Positions 1-10,842 of a stretch of DNA of 64,000 nucleotides are shown here, piece by piece. The DNA is from Microthyrium microscopicum (lineage: Eukaryota > Ascomycota > Dothideomycetes > Microthyriales > Microthyriaceae). The DNA lies in assembly GCA_010405405.1 (NCBI GenBank), contig MU004239.1:980713-1044712 (forward strand), given 5' to 3'. Positions within the stretch are counted from its first letter, which is position 1, and each line of letters begins with the position of its first letter. The position numbers and the translations under genes were made by a program. The notes beneath the pieces were generated by a model, which saw nothing but the letters and a program-made list of their open reading frames with translations, had not been told where the DNA came from and made no database searches.

Positions 1-807
1 TACAACAAGAACATGACATGGATAACTCAATCACATCGAGTAATCGACTTTCCCCTCTCCGTGATTCCAGAGAATGTGAAAGTTTGTGGCTCAATATATC
101 TTGACTGGAAGTCAAGTAAAGGGGAAGGGGATGCTCTATTACGCTGGATTGCAACCACCCCAACCATTCTCATCAATTCTGGGAGTCTCGCCGAGTACAG
201 TCCAGACAGCGCGTTAGAGATGGCACGCGCTCTCAGTGTCGTGCTATACCATACAAATGTTCAAGTGCTGTGGAGGATCAGCCACCACAGGTACTTCAAT
301 GCTACAGATGACTTCTTGCATAAGTCCATGGTCCACTTGAAGGATTATAGAAAAGCAGGGCGAGTCATTGTAACGCCTGATCTCAGTTTTGAGTCTGGGG
401 CGCTGCTGAAAACCGGAAATATCATTGTATCTGTGCACCACGGAGGAGCCAACAGCTACCACGAGGCTGCTGCGTAAGTTGAACTGAGCTGAAACGCCGG
501 CATTAGACTGACATTTCATAGCAATGGGGTACCACAGGTTGTCCTTCCGATGTGGGCTCACCATTATGACTATGCTGCGCGAGTAGAGTACTTAGAAATC
601 GGTGTGCATGGCAGCAAAGGCAGTGCCCCGAATTGGACTGCGGGCGAGCTGGCCAGCTCCATAATGACAGTTCTGAACGATGTACCCCCTGGGCGATGGA
701 TTCGAGAAACGGCCACATACCGTTCGTGGTACTTCGCTGATCCTAAATCAGGACGCCGTTGTGCAGCGGAAGAACTCGCCAAGCTGGCTAGAGTTGACGA
801 GGTGTAG
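1..807 (+). CDS. UDP-glycosyltransferase, 3' part (partial at window edge)
   Basis: C-terminal half of a family 1 (UGT-type) glycosyltransferase, which moves a sugar from a UDP-sugar to a small acceptor such as a sterol, lipid or secondary metabolite. The frame is open from base 1, so the start lies outside the window. Exons are <1-473 and 522-807, with a 48 nt intron (gtaagt...catag); about 252 residues are visible. The nucleotide-sugar signature is clear: a beta-strand ILINSGSLAEYS, then HHGGANSYHEAAA joined across the intron to NGVPQVVLPMW and a conserved DYAARVEYLEIG segment. This is the HCGxxS-EAxxxGxPxxxxPxxxDQ-like donor-binding region in a form seen in fungal UGTs, with HHGG and H/D in place of HCG and DQ. 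No C-terminal membrane helix is visible, unlike animal UGTs. The acceptor cannot be predicted. Family call is firm; substrate is unknown. Confidence 0.85.
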
Positions 808-1686
808 CTTGAGAAGACTTGGAACAGTCAGGGGTACGTCTCCCTACTGTAGTCATTAGCTTATCAAATAGGAGGTAAACACCACATCATACAGTCGTTA
901 TGAAATATTAATTCACTGTGGACAAGCTCTACTCACCAACCAACTGCTTCAATGCTATCCACTTTACGATCTCAACACGTGCTGATATCTTAGAATCTCA
1001 TTGGGCAATGCACTATGCACGATCAAAGACTCAAGTGCATATATATTGAAATTGCTTTCATTGATAAATAAATACAATATCTAGCCATTCTCATGCCAGC
1101 CGGTTAAATCAGCAAGCAGTGACAAGAGTTGAAAGAGGTGTCGAGGCCAGACAAAAAACAAATTCAATACACCTCAACTCCGTATCGCTAACGCAAATGG
1201 TTTTGAACACAAAACGCCTGGAAAGTCGCTAGCAAAACCCAAGTACATCAAATGACCTGACTTGCATATCAACACATTCTTCGTTAGTTAGAGTGCACTG
1301 TTCAAAAGTGCAGTTCTCGTGATTCAACTTCCCGCTACCACTCATCCAGATTTGACGTTGAAGCTGATTGGTACTACTCCATTGCTTCCATTGACTTTGG
1401 TGGTGGTGAAGCGCTTGCCGAGTGCGTCGACGGGCGGATATCGAGCGCGGAGTTCCAGTGTATCCAATGGGATGTTGGATCGGATATATCTACCAAAGTC
1501 AGTAAGTGAGCACATGAGATGTTAAAGGCGAGGCGATTTGAGAAAAGTGTGGGGTGATGAAAGAATATCATGCGGACAAGGGGATGCAGAATTCTGCAGT
1601 ATGCAATGTATCTGTGCATGCGTGGCAGATTCACAGGTTTTGTTCTGTGAAGAAAATGCAAAGCTGTGTGGGTAGGGGAGGTATTT
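808..1686. other. Intergenic, between convergent genes
   Basis: This 879 bp stretch separates the 3' ends of the glycosyltransferase and the sulfatase and should hold both 3' UTRs. Only short overlapping open frames occur, without recognisable domains. I see no RNA gene or repeat here. Confidence 0.6.
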
Positions 1687-3276
1687 TTACCTTTGGCTGG
1701 AATCGTCACGCGCTTGGAAATCCCAAGGCTCCCACTTTCCGGTCGTGAGTGCTTCCCAGCAAATGCGGCGCTGGCGTTGGCTCTGAAGAACGTTTTGGTG
1801 GATATGTTGAAGATTCCAGCGCTGTGCGACTTCAGCGGCGAAATCAGCCGCTACAGTCGCATGGCTGGGCTCGTTGGCGAGATTGTGCAGTTCTTGGGGA
1901 TCTGTGCCCAGATCAAAGAGTTGCGGTGGATCAAATAGGGCAGATGTGTATTTCCAGTTGCCACGCTTGATCATGATGACGGGCGAAATTGAACCTTCGC
2001 CCATATACTCTCCCAGCACCTCGTCCGGAATGGCGTGGCCAAAGAGTGCTGGATACAGACTCTTCCCATCCAGTGGTAGGCGGGTGTCTACACGGCCACC
2101 GACCATTTCCACTAGGGTGGGAAGAAGATCCATAGTGGACACATTCTCGGGCACACGACGTGGGGCAAAGCGCTGGGGGAAGTTGATGACCAGGGGCACG
2201 CGTGCAGAGTTTTCGAACCAGCTCATCTTGTACCAGAGGCCGCGTTCGCCCAGCATGTCGCCGTGATCGCTTGAGAAGATGACGATAGTATTGTCGTCGA
2301 GTTCGCAGTCCTTAAGAACGTTGAGGAGTTTGCCGACTTGGTCGTCTACGTATGAGCAGGCGCCGTAGTAGGCTCGTCGAGCTCGTCGTTTGGATTCCTC
2401 GGGCATTGGGTGGTCCCAGAGATCAATGGTGTGCATGAGTCGTTTGGAGTGAGGATCTTGGTCTTCTCTATCAATCTCGACCTTTGGAAGTGGAATGTCG
2501 ACTCCTTCATATCGATCCCAATACGATCTTGAGATGGCGTATGGGTCGTGAGGATGGGTCATGGAAACTGTTAAGAAGAATGGCTTTCTTGAATTCTCCT
2601 CGGAGCGAACGTGGTCGTATAGATACTGTGTGCTTTTGAAGATTACTTCCTCATCATAGTCAAGTTGGTTGGTTCGAGCTGCAACACCTGCCTGGAGAAC
2701 AGAAGACATGTTGTGGTACCATTCTGGACGCTCGTCAGGATTATCCCAGTTCACTGTCCAGCCAAAATCAGCTGGATAGATGTCCGGAGTAAGTCGATTT
2801 TCATAGCCATGGTGTTGTTCTTTTCCAATAAAGTGCATCTGCTAGAGTTAGCACTTTTTTCCTAAGAAGTACTGGGATCTTTGGGCTACCTTTCCAGCAA
2901 GGGTTGTCTCATAACCCTCCTTCCTCAAGTAATGGGCAAAAGTGGGAATATCGGAATTCATTGGAGAAGCATTATCATAAGCTCCAATCTTTGAAGGCAA
3001 TTGACCCGCTAACATCACGAATCGACTAGGTGCACACAAGGGTGCATTACAATAAGCCCTATCAAAGACAACTCCGGTTTCAGCGAGTTTGTCAATGTTG
3101 GGCGTTTGTATTTTGCTTTCTGGGTCATGCATTTTCAAGAAAGGGGCGCTCAATTGATCAGCGATAACGAACAAGATGTTCGGCTGCTTCTGGGGACCGC
3201 CATTTGGCAGTACAACCTCTGGTGGAGAAAAGAAATGGCCATTCTCTTCGTGCGGGCTTTGCGCGTGAGGGGCCAT
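1687..3276 (-). CDS. Choline-sulfatase-type sulfatase
   Basis: Type I sulfatase, most like choline sulfatase, which splits choline-O-sulfate to choline and sulfate and so supplies sulfur and an osmolyte precursor. Exons are 3276-2890 and 2838-1687, with a 51 nt phase-0 intron (GTAGCC...AG), giving 512 residues, the usual family length. NILFVIADQ at about 33-41 carries the metal-binding Asp. LCAPSR at about 80-85 is the C-x-P-S-R motif whose Cys81 becomes formylglycine; the LCAPSR form is typical of choline sulfatases. SSDHGDMLGERGLW is the second metal site. The C-terminus has the choline-sulfatase tail (SQRQRRICWEAL, then WDFQ). I chose the ATG at 3276, shortly before the PNILFVIADQ strand; the frame stays open upstream to 3528 but that sequence looks non-conserved. 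No signal peptide is seen, so the enzyme is probably intracellular. Arylsulfatase activity on other esters cannot be excluded. Confidence 0.9.
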
Positions 3277-5469
3277 TTCGAAATTTCCTTGTGGTTCTAA
3301 GGTATGTAGAATGGACCTGTAGCTGAAGATATAGCAAGAGGCAGTAGGTCGCAAGCAAGCAAGGGAATATATAGGTTTGTCTGTTGGCAAGAAGCAGTGA
3401 CTATTGGTGTTTGGTTGTCGACGTTGGTGAAAACGAGCAGTATGCTGAAACTTGATATGCTGGAAAAGGTGACAATTAGTACCAGAGTAGCAGTAGAATC
3501 TGGGGCATGCGACGGCATATATAAACAACCGAAATCGGGTGGACAGCTCGCAAGTGGCTAAAAAGCAGAACTAGCGCAGTTATGAGGCAAGGTATACCAT
3601 AAAAAGCCCAGTTGCAATTGGTTGATTGATCAATTTGGGTCTAGACGGATCTGTTTGGAGTGCAGCGGTGCTGGGGAGAGTCAAAGTGTTGTAAAATGTC
3701 GCGTGCTCAAAATCCTCGTCCCTAAGTTTCCGTCAATTAAACTGGTCGATGATTTCGTGCTTCCCCCACCATTTCACTGTGCTCGCACGCCACCAAGACG
3801 CAATTTCGATGGCGAGCTATGTGGAGTTAGCTTGACGTCGTGATCCCTCTTCCTCGACCGGTTAAAGTCCACACATGGCCGCATGTGGTTCCTGGATTGT
3901 GCATCCCTTACTCAATATAGATCTGTGGGTCTTTGGTCTGGGGTGGTGAGATCACATAGTTGTCATCTTTCATCATTTGCGCCAGAACTGATGTGCTCTG
4001 TTTCGGAAAAGTCAGGAAGTCTGATTGATGGGCCATGCGACAGGCTGACAGAAAGCGGTCAGCGTGTGGGCGCCATCAAAGCGGTCCCAGCACAACCCAA
4101 TCCGATAGGCACCACGCACCATCGTGGCCAGCTTGACGCACTGCACCCAGTGCACAGCAGTCAATGGCAATGTGACATGGCTAGCTGGTGAAGTAGATAA
4201 GAAATCATATCTTCTTTGATTTGTGATTTGCGACGAGACCCTTCGAGTCTGGATGCAGGCGCGGCAGGCTCTCGGATTTCTTGTGGAAGGCACTACGGAG
4301 TCTCTCCGAGGATCCGATAACTGTCTTCATGCACCTCTGATTGCCCAGTTCCACCACTTCTTCACATTGAAATGCTTATCGCAACTTTACTCTTGAACAT
4401 GCAGTAATAATCTTCTGCCGTTTGAACGGCTCAGACCCTGCACCGCAAAAGTCTCGACCACAGCAAACAGAGTCTCCCTTGTCACTGCTCTGCTTATCGG
4501 ACGACTGATTACCACTGCTGAAAAATCCCCTTGTGCCTATGAGATAAGTCCAGCTATTACAACACTTATTCAAATATCACTATAACTGTATTTCCAAGCG
4601 CGAGGTCAAAACAAGCTCAGATAACGCCATATCATGGGCGAATTGCTCGCCCGATGAGCCTCCAAAGTAGCAATTATTCAACAAATAGCAACTAGATCTT
4701 TCCCAGCCTTGCAGATTCCCCAGATTTACAGATCACCAATTGGTTCTTTTTGGCTTCCCTGAATCTTGGGTTCCACACTTGCCAGTTGAGCCTCAACAGG
4801 GATTCTACTGCAATCTATGGTGGGCAAAACCTGAACGAGAATTAAAAAGTTTCCTGCGGTATCCTATGCATCAAAATGCAATGCCAATAGGTTTTCTCAG
4901 AACATGTACGATAAGTTTTCTAAATTGGGAATCCAAGTTTTCAAGAGTGCGACAATCAAGATGGGAGTGATGGAAGCTTGCTATCTACTCGGTCGGCCTC
5001 CTAGAGTGATGTATTGATGGCAGCGTTTTGCGCAGCAATATCAATACTTCTGTGCGATTTTACTTGTTCTTGCAAGCCAACAACATATCCCATATCCGTG
5101 TGAATAGACATTGCGAAGCCCATGCAGAGATCTTCAGGGGTTTGACCAGTATTTTGTCCACAAAGTTAAGCAATATCAACTTCGATATTAACCATCAATT
5201 CCAGACATACGCCAACCAACGAACGAAAGTGCCTTGTACAAAAACCTTCACAAACCACAGTATCCATGCCTTATCATTCGCTATTACTTACCAGGATCGC
5301 TCTATCAGAACAATCTGCTTGTATTATTTTAGATATGCCAATCTTAACTACAACCGAACTACCAGAAACTGTTCTCAACACCACGAGCTCTCTCACAATG
5401 CTTCAACCAATTCAACCACCACATCATACCCAACTCTCCTATTCATAGTCACTAATTCTCGATATCATC
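3277..5469. other. Long divergent intergenic region
   Basis: About 2.2 kb lie between the divergent starts of the sulfatase (minus) and the exopolygalacturonase (plus), so both promoters should be here. Open frames in the region are short or are out-of-frame shadows of the pectinase leader. The last ~250 bp are rich in CA/CT tracts, as expected for a 5' leader. No gene, RNA or repeat is recognisable. Confidence 0.55.
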
Positions 5470-6855
5470 ATGAAACCCCTTCTCCCCATCCTCCTCGCCA
5501 TCCCGGCCTTCGCTACTCCCCACCCCCAAGTAACCATCCGTACCCTCGAAGTTCCACTCGATGGACCGAATATCGTCATTGGCCCTCATCCACCATTCAA
5601 GCCCATGCCCGTCTCCACCCCACGCACCAAAACCTGCGAAGTCGCACCAGGAGCAGACGACGCCAGCGCCATCCTCTCCGCCGTCAAGTCCTGCAACAAC
5701 GGCGGCCGTGTAGTGTTGGCGCGCGGAGCGAAATACACAATCTCAAAACCCATGGACCTGCGCGATCTGCAACATATTGATATAGTGCTACAAGGCACGT
5801 TGACGTTCAGCAGCGATACGAGCTACTGGCAAAAGAACGCGTTTAAATTCAAGTTCCAGAATGCTGCGTGCTACTTCCAGCTGGGTGGGACGGATGTGAA
5901 TGTGTATGGGGGAGGCACGATTGATGGGAATGGGGGTGTGTGGGGCGCGGTGTTTGCGGCGAATAAGGATGCGGTTAGGCCGATTCCGGTGTGTGTGGTT
6001 GAGATGAATGGGGGGAGTATTTCGGATATTAAGATGAGGAATAGTGCGCAGTGGTTTAATTTGGTGGTGGATAGTAAGAATGTGGTGTATAGTGGGATTA
6101 GTATTGACGGGCATGCGAAGAATACTGACGGTTGGGATACGGTAAGTTTTGAGAGATTGTGGATAGGGCGGAAAAGCTAATCTGACGCATAGCTGAGGAG
6201 TGATAATATCGTGATCCAGAATTCGAATATCAATAATGGAGACGACTGTGTGAGCTTCAAGCCGGGGTCGACGAATATTGTGGTACAGAATCTGAACTGT
6301 AAAGGAAGCCATGGAATTAGTGTTGGATCGCTTGGACAGTACAGGGGCCAGGTTGACATTGTCGAGGATATATATGTCGGCAATGTGACAATGTCCAACG
6401 CGTCTGTAAGTGCAACATGTGCTCATGCTTTGGACAAATACTAATGGTAGCAGAGCGGCGCTCGCATCAAGGTGTGGCCAAACGTCCAATCGACAATGGG
6501 CGAGCTGTCCGGTGGAGGCGGTACTGGCCGAGTGAGAAACATTGTCTTTGAAAAGATGCACGTTACCAATGTGGAATGGGCAGTGTTGATAACCCAATGC
6601 TACGCCCAGAAGGATCTGAACAAGTGCAGATCGAACCCGACGTCGCTGGCCATATCAAATGTCGTTATCAAGGACTTTACAGGCACAACGTCAGGTAAAC
6701 ACGGTTCGCAAGTCGGTTCGCTGATTTGTGGAAGTCCTTCCGTCTGCACGAATATCTCAGTGTCGAATATCAACGTGAAGGCACCAGGTGGCGGTAGCTC
6801 GTTTGAGTGTAAGAACATCCCCACCGCGGGTCTCAAGATTCCATGTAGTAAATAG
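5470..6855 (+). CDS. Secreted exopolygalacturonase (GH28)
   Basis: Glycoside hydrolase family 28, releasing galacturonic acid from the non-reducing end of pectin outside the cell. Exons are 5470-6141, 6193-6405 and 6454-6855; introns of 51 and 48 nt have gtaag donors; the product has 428 residues. Residues 1-16 ([16 protein letters not shown]) are a signal peptide. The right-handed beta-helix repeats hold the GH28 catalytic set in order: NTDGWDT (218-224), GDDC (240-243), [13 protein letters not shown] (from 262) and RIK (about 299-301). The exo-type context [15 protein letters not shown] and the length favour exo- over endo-polygalacturonase. Paired cysteines in the C-terminal third fit a secreted fold. 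A xylogalacturonan or rhamnogalacturonan exo-hydrolase is the main alternative. The gene is preceded by a long promoter region and followed at 124 bp by the convergent NDUFAF3 gene. Confidence 0.93.
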
Positions 6856-6979
6856 GCTTTGAGTTGATAATAACAGAATATGTATTGCTGGTTATGCCCT
6901 CTAACAAGTGGAGATGTCGTGAATGTCATTGCTATTTGGGTATCTTGAGAAAATGAAACGGACGAATATCGATGCCAGG

Positions 6980-7726
6980 CTACTGCATTTCGATTGGTAT
7001 CATTGCAGCCGCTACTTCATGTACGCCTCTCTCTGTCGCCAGAAGATTGTATTGCGCTGCCGCATTCCGAGTATCCAGGACTTCCAATCGAATGCCCATG
7101 TTATTGATAATCTTTCTCGTTTCGGGCGATATAGCACGAATGGACTTTCCTGTTCCTATCACAAGTAGATCTGCATATGTCAGAATTGAACGATCGCGGA
7201 GACAAGCTTAAATCTTACCAGGCTTTGGCCATATCACATCCAAGATACCCCAAACTTCTGGACCAAAGTGTACTGTGCCATTGAGCCGTAAAAGTCCCTT
7301 CATTGTATCCTGCTTAGTGTCCGTTTTACCGTTCCATGGACTCCAGCGAAAGACCTCTCCAGCCACCAGCATTATCCCAGACTTCAATATGTTCACGCCG
7401 TTTGCTAGCACGAACCCATCTTCGCGACACGATTCGATTGCGGAGGCTGGTGGAGGGACATTTCCGAGTACGTTCATTTCATTGAAGTCTGTTTGTGTGG
7501 TCTCGTCAGACACTGGTCGTTCTTCTCGAGGTTTCGAAGCGATTGGAGGTTTGACGAGTCTTCTAGCACTGTCTTGAAATAGGCGACGTGAGGGTAGACG
7601 ATGTAAGAGTGGAGGACTTCTCTGTACAAAAGATTGACATGATAATGGACGCGCGAGTGGAGGTATTACAAGCTGTGAACGAATTGAAGAAATCAATCGA
7701 TTAGTGCAGCTCGAGCAAAACGACAT
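6980..7726 (-). CDS. NDUFAF3: Mitochondrial complex I assembly factor NDUFAF3 homologue
   Basis: Mth938/DUF498-domain protein of the NDUFAF3 group, which helps build the peripheral arm of respiratory complex I in the mitochondrial matrix. Exons are 7726-7219 and 7170-6980 with a 48 nt intron; 232 residues from the ATG at 7726. The first ~60 residues are rich in Ser and Arg and nearly free of acidic residues, as in a mitochondrial presequence. The DUF498 core follows: a hydrophobic strand (FVLANGVNILKSGIMLVAG), WGILDVIWPKPD, LLVIGTGKSIRAISPETR, and the diagnostic DTRNAAAQYNLLATERG near the C-terminus. The frame also stays open to an ATG at 7780; the downstream start gives a cleaner targeting sequence, but this is inference. 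It is divergent from the 2EXR gene, with about 240 bp between starts including a (CAT)n run near 7782-7800. Confidence 0.9.
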
Positions 7727-7966
7727 GACCGCTTTGGTAGAGGAATGTTTTGTGTTGGGTACTACAAATCGAATTTGCACTCATCATCATCATCATCATT
7801 GAGGTTTAAAGCTTTGGGAAAGAAAGATCATGGACTTGTGATAAGCGCGCGCTTATTTACCTTACCACCTTCTTTCTCTCTGCAACAGTGCAACTTAATA
7901 TCTATCTACCTTCTACAGTTCACAATCCTCTTTTGCTAATTATCTTCGCTTCAAGTTTGCTGAAGC

Positions 7967-8812
7967 TTGGTTCCCTCCACAAATATGCCAGATATGGCGC
8001 GTCCTGTGCCGGACAGCAATTCCACCACCTTACCTTTCTTATCGCTTCCTGCAGAACTCCGCTTGATGATATATGAGCACCTAGTTCCAGACATCAAGGG
8101 CGATATCCGACCAGAACTCTATGACAAGAGACGCTCAAACTTCCCATTGCGGGACGATGGTACCAAATGCGCTCCACAAATTCTTCGTGTAAACAGACAA
8201 GTATACGATGAGATCAAGTCCATGTGGTACGGCGGGCTTACATTCGTGATCAAAATTGCATGTCGACTACTCTTCGGCGAAACCACAGCTATCCATGTCT
8301 ATGCGCTCGGTAAATGGAGCCTCGCGTCGCTTCATTCAAAATGGCAAGTTCCAATCCTGCGTGCCATGCGCAGCATTCAGTTCAACATAGAACTCGATGT
8401 GACGGTATGGAAAGAAACAAGCCAAGATGTACTTTCAGTACTTTCCGCATTCGTTGACTACCTTACTGGCGCTGAGTATTGTTTGCAACGTATTCGGTTG
8501 GTCTTTAGTATTAGACGTCAAGCGACTCGTTTTTTCACTCACGTGGAAACTGAGGCGCGTTGCATGGAACGCGTCAAAGATCTCTTTGAGCCGTTGCGCA
8601 AACTACAAGGTGTGAAAATTGACTCCTGGCGGTTCGAGACAGTTGGCTATCGTTCGGATTCGGGGCAGGTTTGGTACGTAGCTCCTGCTGCAATCATCCA
8701 ATATTTTGCAGTTGGACAGGCCTTTTATCGTACAATGGGGCCTCTTTTGGCCAGTATTAACGAAGGAAATGGTGCAGAGAATGCAGTGCTCTATTCGGGC
8801 TTGAACTCCTGA
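7967..8812 (+). CDS. 2EXR/F-box-like protein, possibly truncated by an in-frame TGA
   Basis: Fungal 2EXR-type (F-box-like) protein of 281 residues. The family signature LPFLSLPAELRLMIYEHL lies at about residues 23-40, and LRVNRQVYDEIKSMWY follows, as is usual for these proteins. Members are thought to act as adaptors or in non-self responses, but no function is established. The ATG at 7985 (MPDMARPVPD) is an equally good start. The frame ends at TGA 8810-8812 but continues without another stop to 9067, with sensible protein-like sequence. The TGA may therefore be a recent nonsense mutation, a sequencing error, or lie in a small intron: a 42 nt GTGCTC...GGAG interval would keep frame, but its donor is weak and it is very short. 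Family is confident; the true 3' end is not. Confidence 0.75.
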   Translation: MVPSTNMPDMARPVPDSNSTTLPFLSLPAELRLMIYEHLVPDIKGDIRPELYDKRRSNFPLRDDGTKCAPQILRVNRQVYDEIKSMWYGGLTFVIKIACRLLFGETTAIHVYALGKWSLASLHSKWQVPILRAMRSIQFNIELDVTVWKETSQDVLSVLSAFVDYLTGAEYCLQRIRLVFSIRRQATRFFTHVETEARCMERVKDLFEPLRKLQGVKIDSWRFETVGYRSDSGQVWYVAPAAIIQYFAVGQAFYRTMGPLLASINEGNGAENAVLYSGLNS

Positions 8813-9067
8813 ACGCAAAACCTGGAGCTGGTGCGGCCTGTTCCTTTTCTCCTCGATCACCTGGACATCGACAATTTGCTTGAACTGTTATTGAGATTCA
8901 TGGCAGCTGCGTTGCCACAGGTGTTTGTTCGGGCTTCGGGCGTTAGAGCGACGTTGAGTAGCAGGATACAGTTTAGGCTGGTTCACTGTTGTCCGGACTA
9001 TCAGTCCGAAGCTCATTCGATCTCGAGTCATCTAAGTCGTCAAGGATTCACTCCTGATTACGAATGA
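8813..9067 (+). other. In-frame extension of the 2EXR gene beyond its TGA
   Basis: The reading frame of the upstream 2EXR gene runs on for 84 codons after the TGA, through a leucine-rich stretch (FLLDHLDIDNLLELLLRF) to a stop at 9065-9067. Continuous frame and composition like the upstream part suggest this was, or still is, part of the same protein of about 366 residues. I see no independent start signal or domain. Confidence 0.45.
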
Positions 9068-9783
9068 AATGAATTAAACTCTTTCATACACCTATCATGC
9101 ACATTCAATGATTACTGTAGTCCTATATTAATGACGGTGTTGGCCAACTGCCTCGACAAGACTGCAGCGACTGTCTAATGTGATGCTTCGATATACGCGG
9201 AATTATATATCTGATTTCCAATATACGCGCGAACAAGCAACAGGATTTGACGATCGAGACAATGAACCTTTGAATTTGTTTTGCTTGACTGGCTGTAATA
9301 TCAGTAAGCCCATTTGCAATCAATGTAACATGCACCATTGAGAAGGTCTTCCAAACCATGTGCTTATGACAAGCCAGTCCGAATTTGTTATGATCCAAAC
9401 CCGAGATCGAACGAGGTATCACAGACGGGCAATCGAACGAAGCGAAGTTGGCTATAATGTTCAGACCAGTGCTGTAACTGACATGAGTGTGACATTTAGC
9501 TCTGCGAATAGCTGGCTTTGTCATCGATGTTGGATAGCAGCCCGCGATGGCTTCAATGTGAACTGTTCAAGCTTACTTTCTCTTCTTATACATTGGCCTG
9601 AGTAGCTGGCCAACTAGAAATATGAAAGTCTCAAAATAGCGAATGGCTGAGAGATATAGACTCCGTTTGGAATCAGTGCCAGAGATGTAATAATAGGATG
9701 AGGTAGCTATCATGAAATACCACATCTCATATTCAATCACTAGTAAAGATATACCTGTACATGGTTGCATGACATTGGAGGTA
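9068..9783. other. Gene-free stretch left of the first MITE
   Basis: This should contain the 3' UTR of the 2EXR gene. Short open frames on both strands lack any recognisable motif. Nothing else is visible. Confidence 0.5.
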
Positions 9784-9933
9784 TACCGTTTTCTTCCGTC
9801 AAGTTCGAACGTGTTAGCGCGGTTTTTTAGGCGAGGTTTGTCCGTAAGTAATAGCGAGTCACTACCTAACTTTAAAGCGCCACTAGCAAAAAAAGCGCGC
9901 TAATACGTTCAAACTTGATGGAAGAAAACGGTA
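9784..9933. mobile_element. 150 bp MITE, copy 1 (TA target, Tc1/mariner-like)
   Basis: Miniature inverted-repeat element running from TACCGTTTTCTTCC to GGAAGAAAACGGTA. The terminal inverted repeats extend about 38-45 bp and meet in GCGCG-rich arms flanking a short middle. Both ends sit at TA, fitting a TA target duplication and mobilisation by a Tc1/mariner-type transposase. It has no coding capacity; the internal open frame is incidental. It matches copy 2 at 10693-10842 over its full length, with only a handful of differences, mostly transitions. The superfamily call rests on the TA ends and is inference. Confidence 0.8.
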
Positions 9934-10692
9934 AGGCAAGATATACGAACGAGGCTCATCACTCCAAATATTGAAAGACTGAACAAGGATATCTCAACTT
10001 CACTACGTATAGTAAGGCAGTGCAAGTCAACCCAAAGTAACCTGACAAGGACCATATGAACGCCTGGTCCCAGTTCGATGCTCAATCCAATTTATCGACA
10101 AGCGATGTACATCTAAACAGGGAGCCTGAACAACCACCAACACTGCAGATGAAATGAAGACGTTCCCCAGGGTATCGTAGTTTCGTTTCACGCCCTGTCC
10201 GTCAGCAACTGCTCATTGGCAAATGACGGTGCTTATGGAGATGACTCCGACACCACAGAGCACTCATCCTAGAACCCTTGGAATTTTACTTGGCATTGAG
10301 ATGATTATCAGCTGGGAAAAGCTGGTTTTTCTGGAGATTAAAAGACATTGAATTTGCTTAGTTGTGGACGATCTCCAAGGTTTGCCAATGATGGGAATGT
10401 TTCAAATGTTTACGCCGCATCAACGCTGGCTTATGGAGTAAAATTTAAAGGCTTACAGACATTGGGCAAGTCTAGAGTTCTTGGAGGTCTCAGCCTGCGG
10501 GCAAAATTTGATGGTGGGATAAAATTGTTTTTGTGCAATGAATTGAGAGTTTTCATGTGCTTGTGTTGATTTCGAGGCAGAGATGATGCGAATGCATTTT
10601 TAAGAAAATCAAAAGACTTGTTCATGCAAATATGGCAGTCATCTTTGATGCGAAATGTGGTTTCAATTGACGATGAGGCTCTGAGATCTCAT
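9934..10692. other. Spacer between the two MITE copies
   Basis: 759 bp without a convincing gene. Short open frames (for example 10348-10569) have no recognisable domain. I see no sign that the two MITEs are the ends of one larger element: each has both of its own inverted repeats. Confidence 0.5.
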
Positions 10693-10842
10693 TACCGTTT
10701 TCTTCCGTCAAGTTCGAACGTGTTAGCGCGGTTTTTTAGGCGAGGTTTGTCCGTAAGCAATAGTAAGTCACTACCTAACTTTAAAGCGCCACTAGCAAAA
10801 AAAGCGCGCTAACACGTTCGAACTTGATGGAAGAAAACGGTA
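10693..10842. mobile_element. 150 bp MITE, copy 2 (TA target, Tc1/mariner-like)
   Basis: Second copy of the 150 bp MITE, in the same orientation as copy 1 and 909 bp away start to start. Its inverted repeats are nearly perfect (TACCGTTTTCTTCC... pairing with ...GGAAGAAAACGGTA), and the arms in this copy are better matched than in copy 1. It is flanked by TA on both sides. High similarity between the two copies implies recent movement or local duplication. Confidence 0.8.

Noticed and set aside
5028-5780. A 250-codon plus-strand open frame over the exopolygalacturonase start
   Set aside because: It overlaps the pectinase exon in another phase, is Thr/His/Arg-rich without domains, and reads through the CA-rich leader. 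It is a shadow.
5788-6597. A 269-codon minus-strand open frame across the exopolygalacturonase
   Set aside because: It runs antisense through exons and introns of a well-supported GH28 gene and has no recognisable family.
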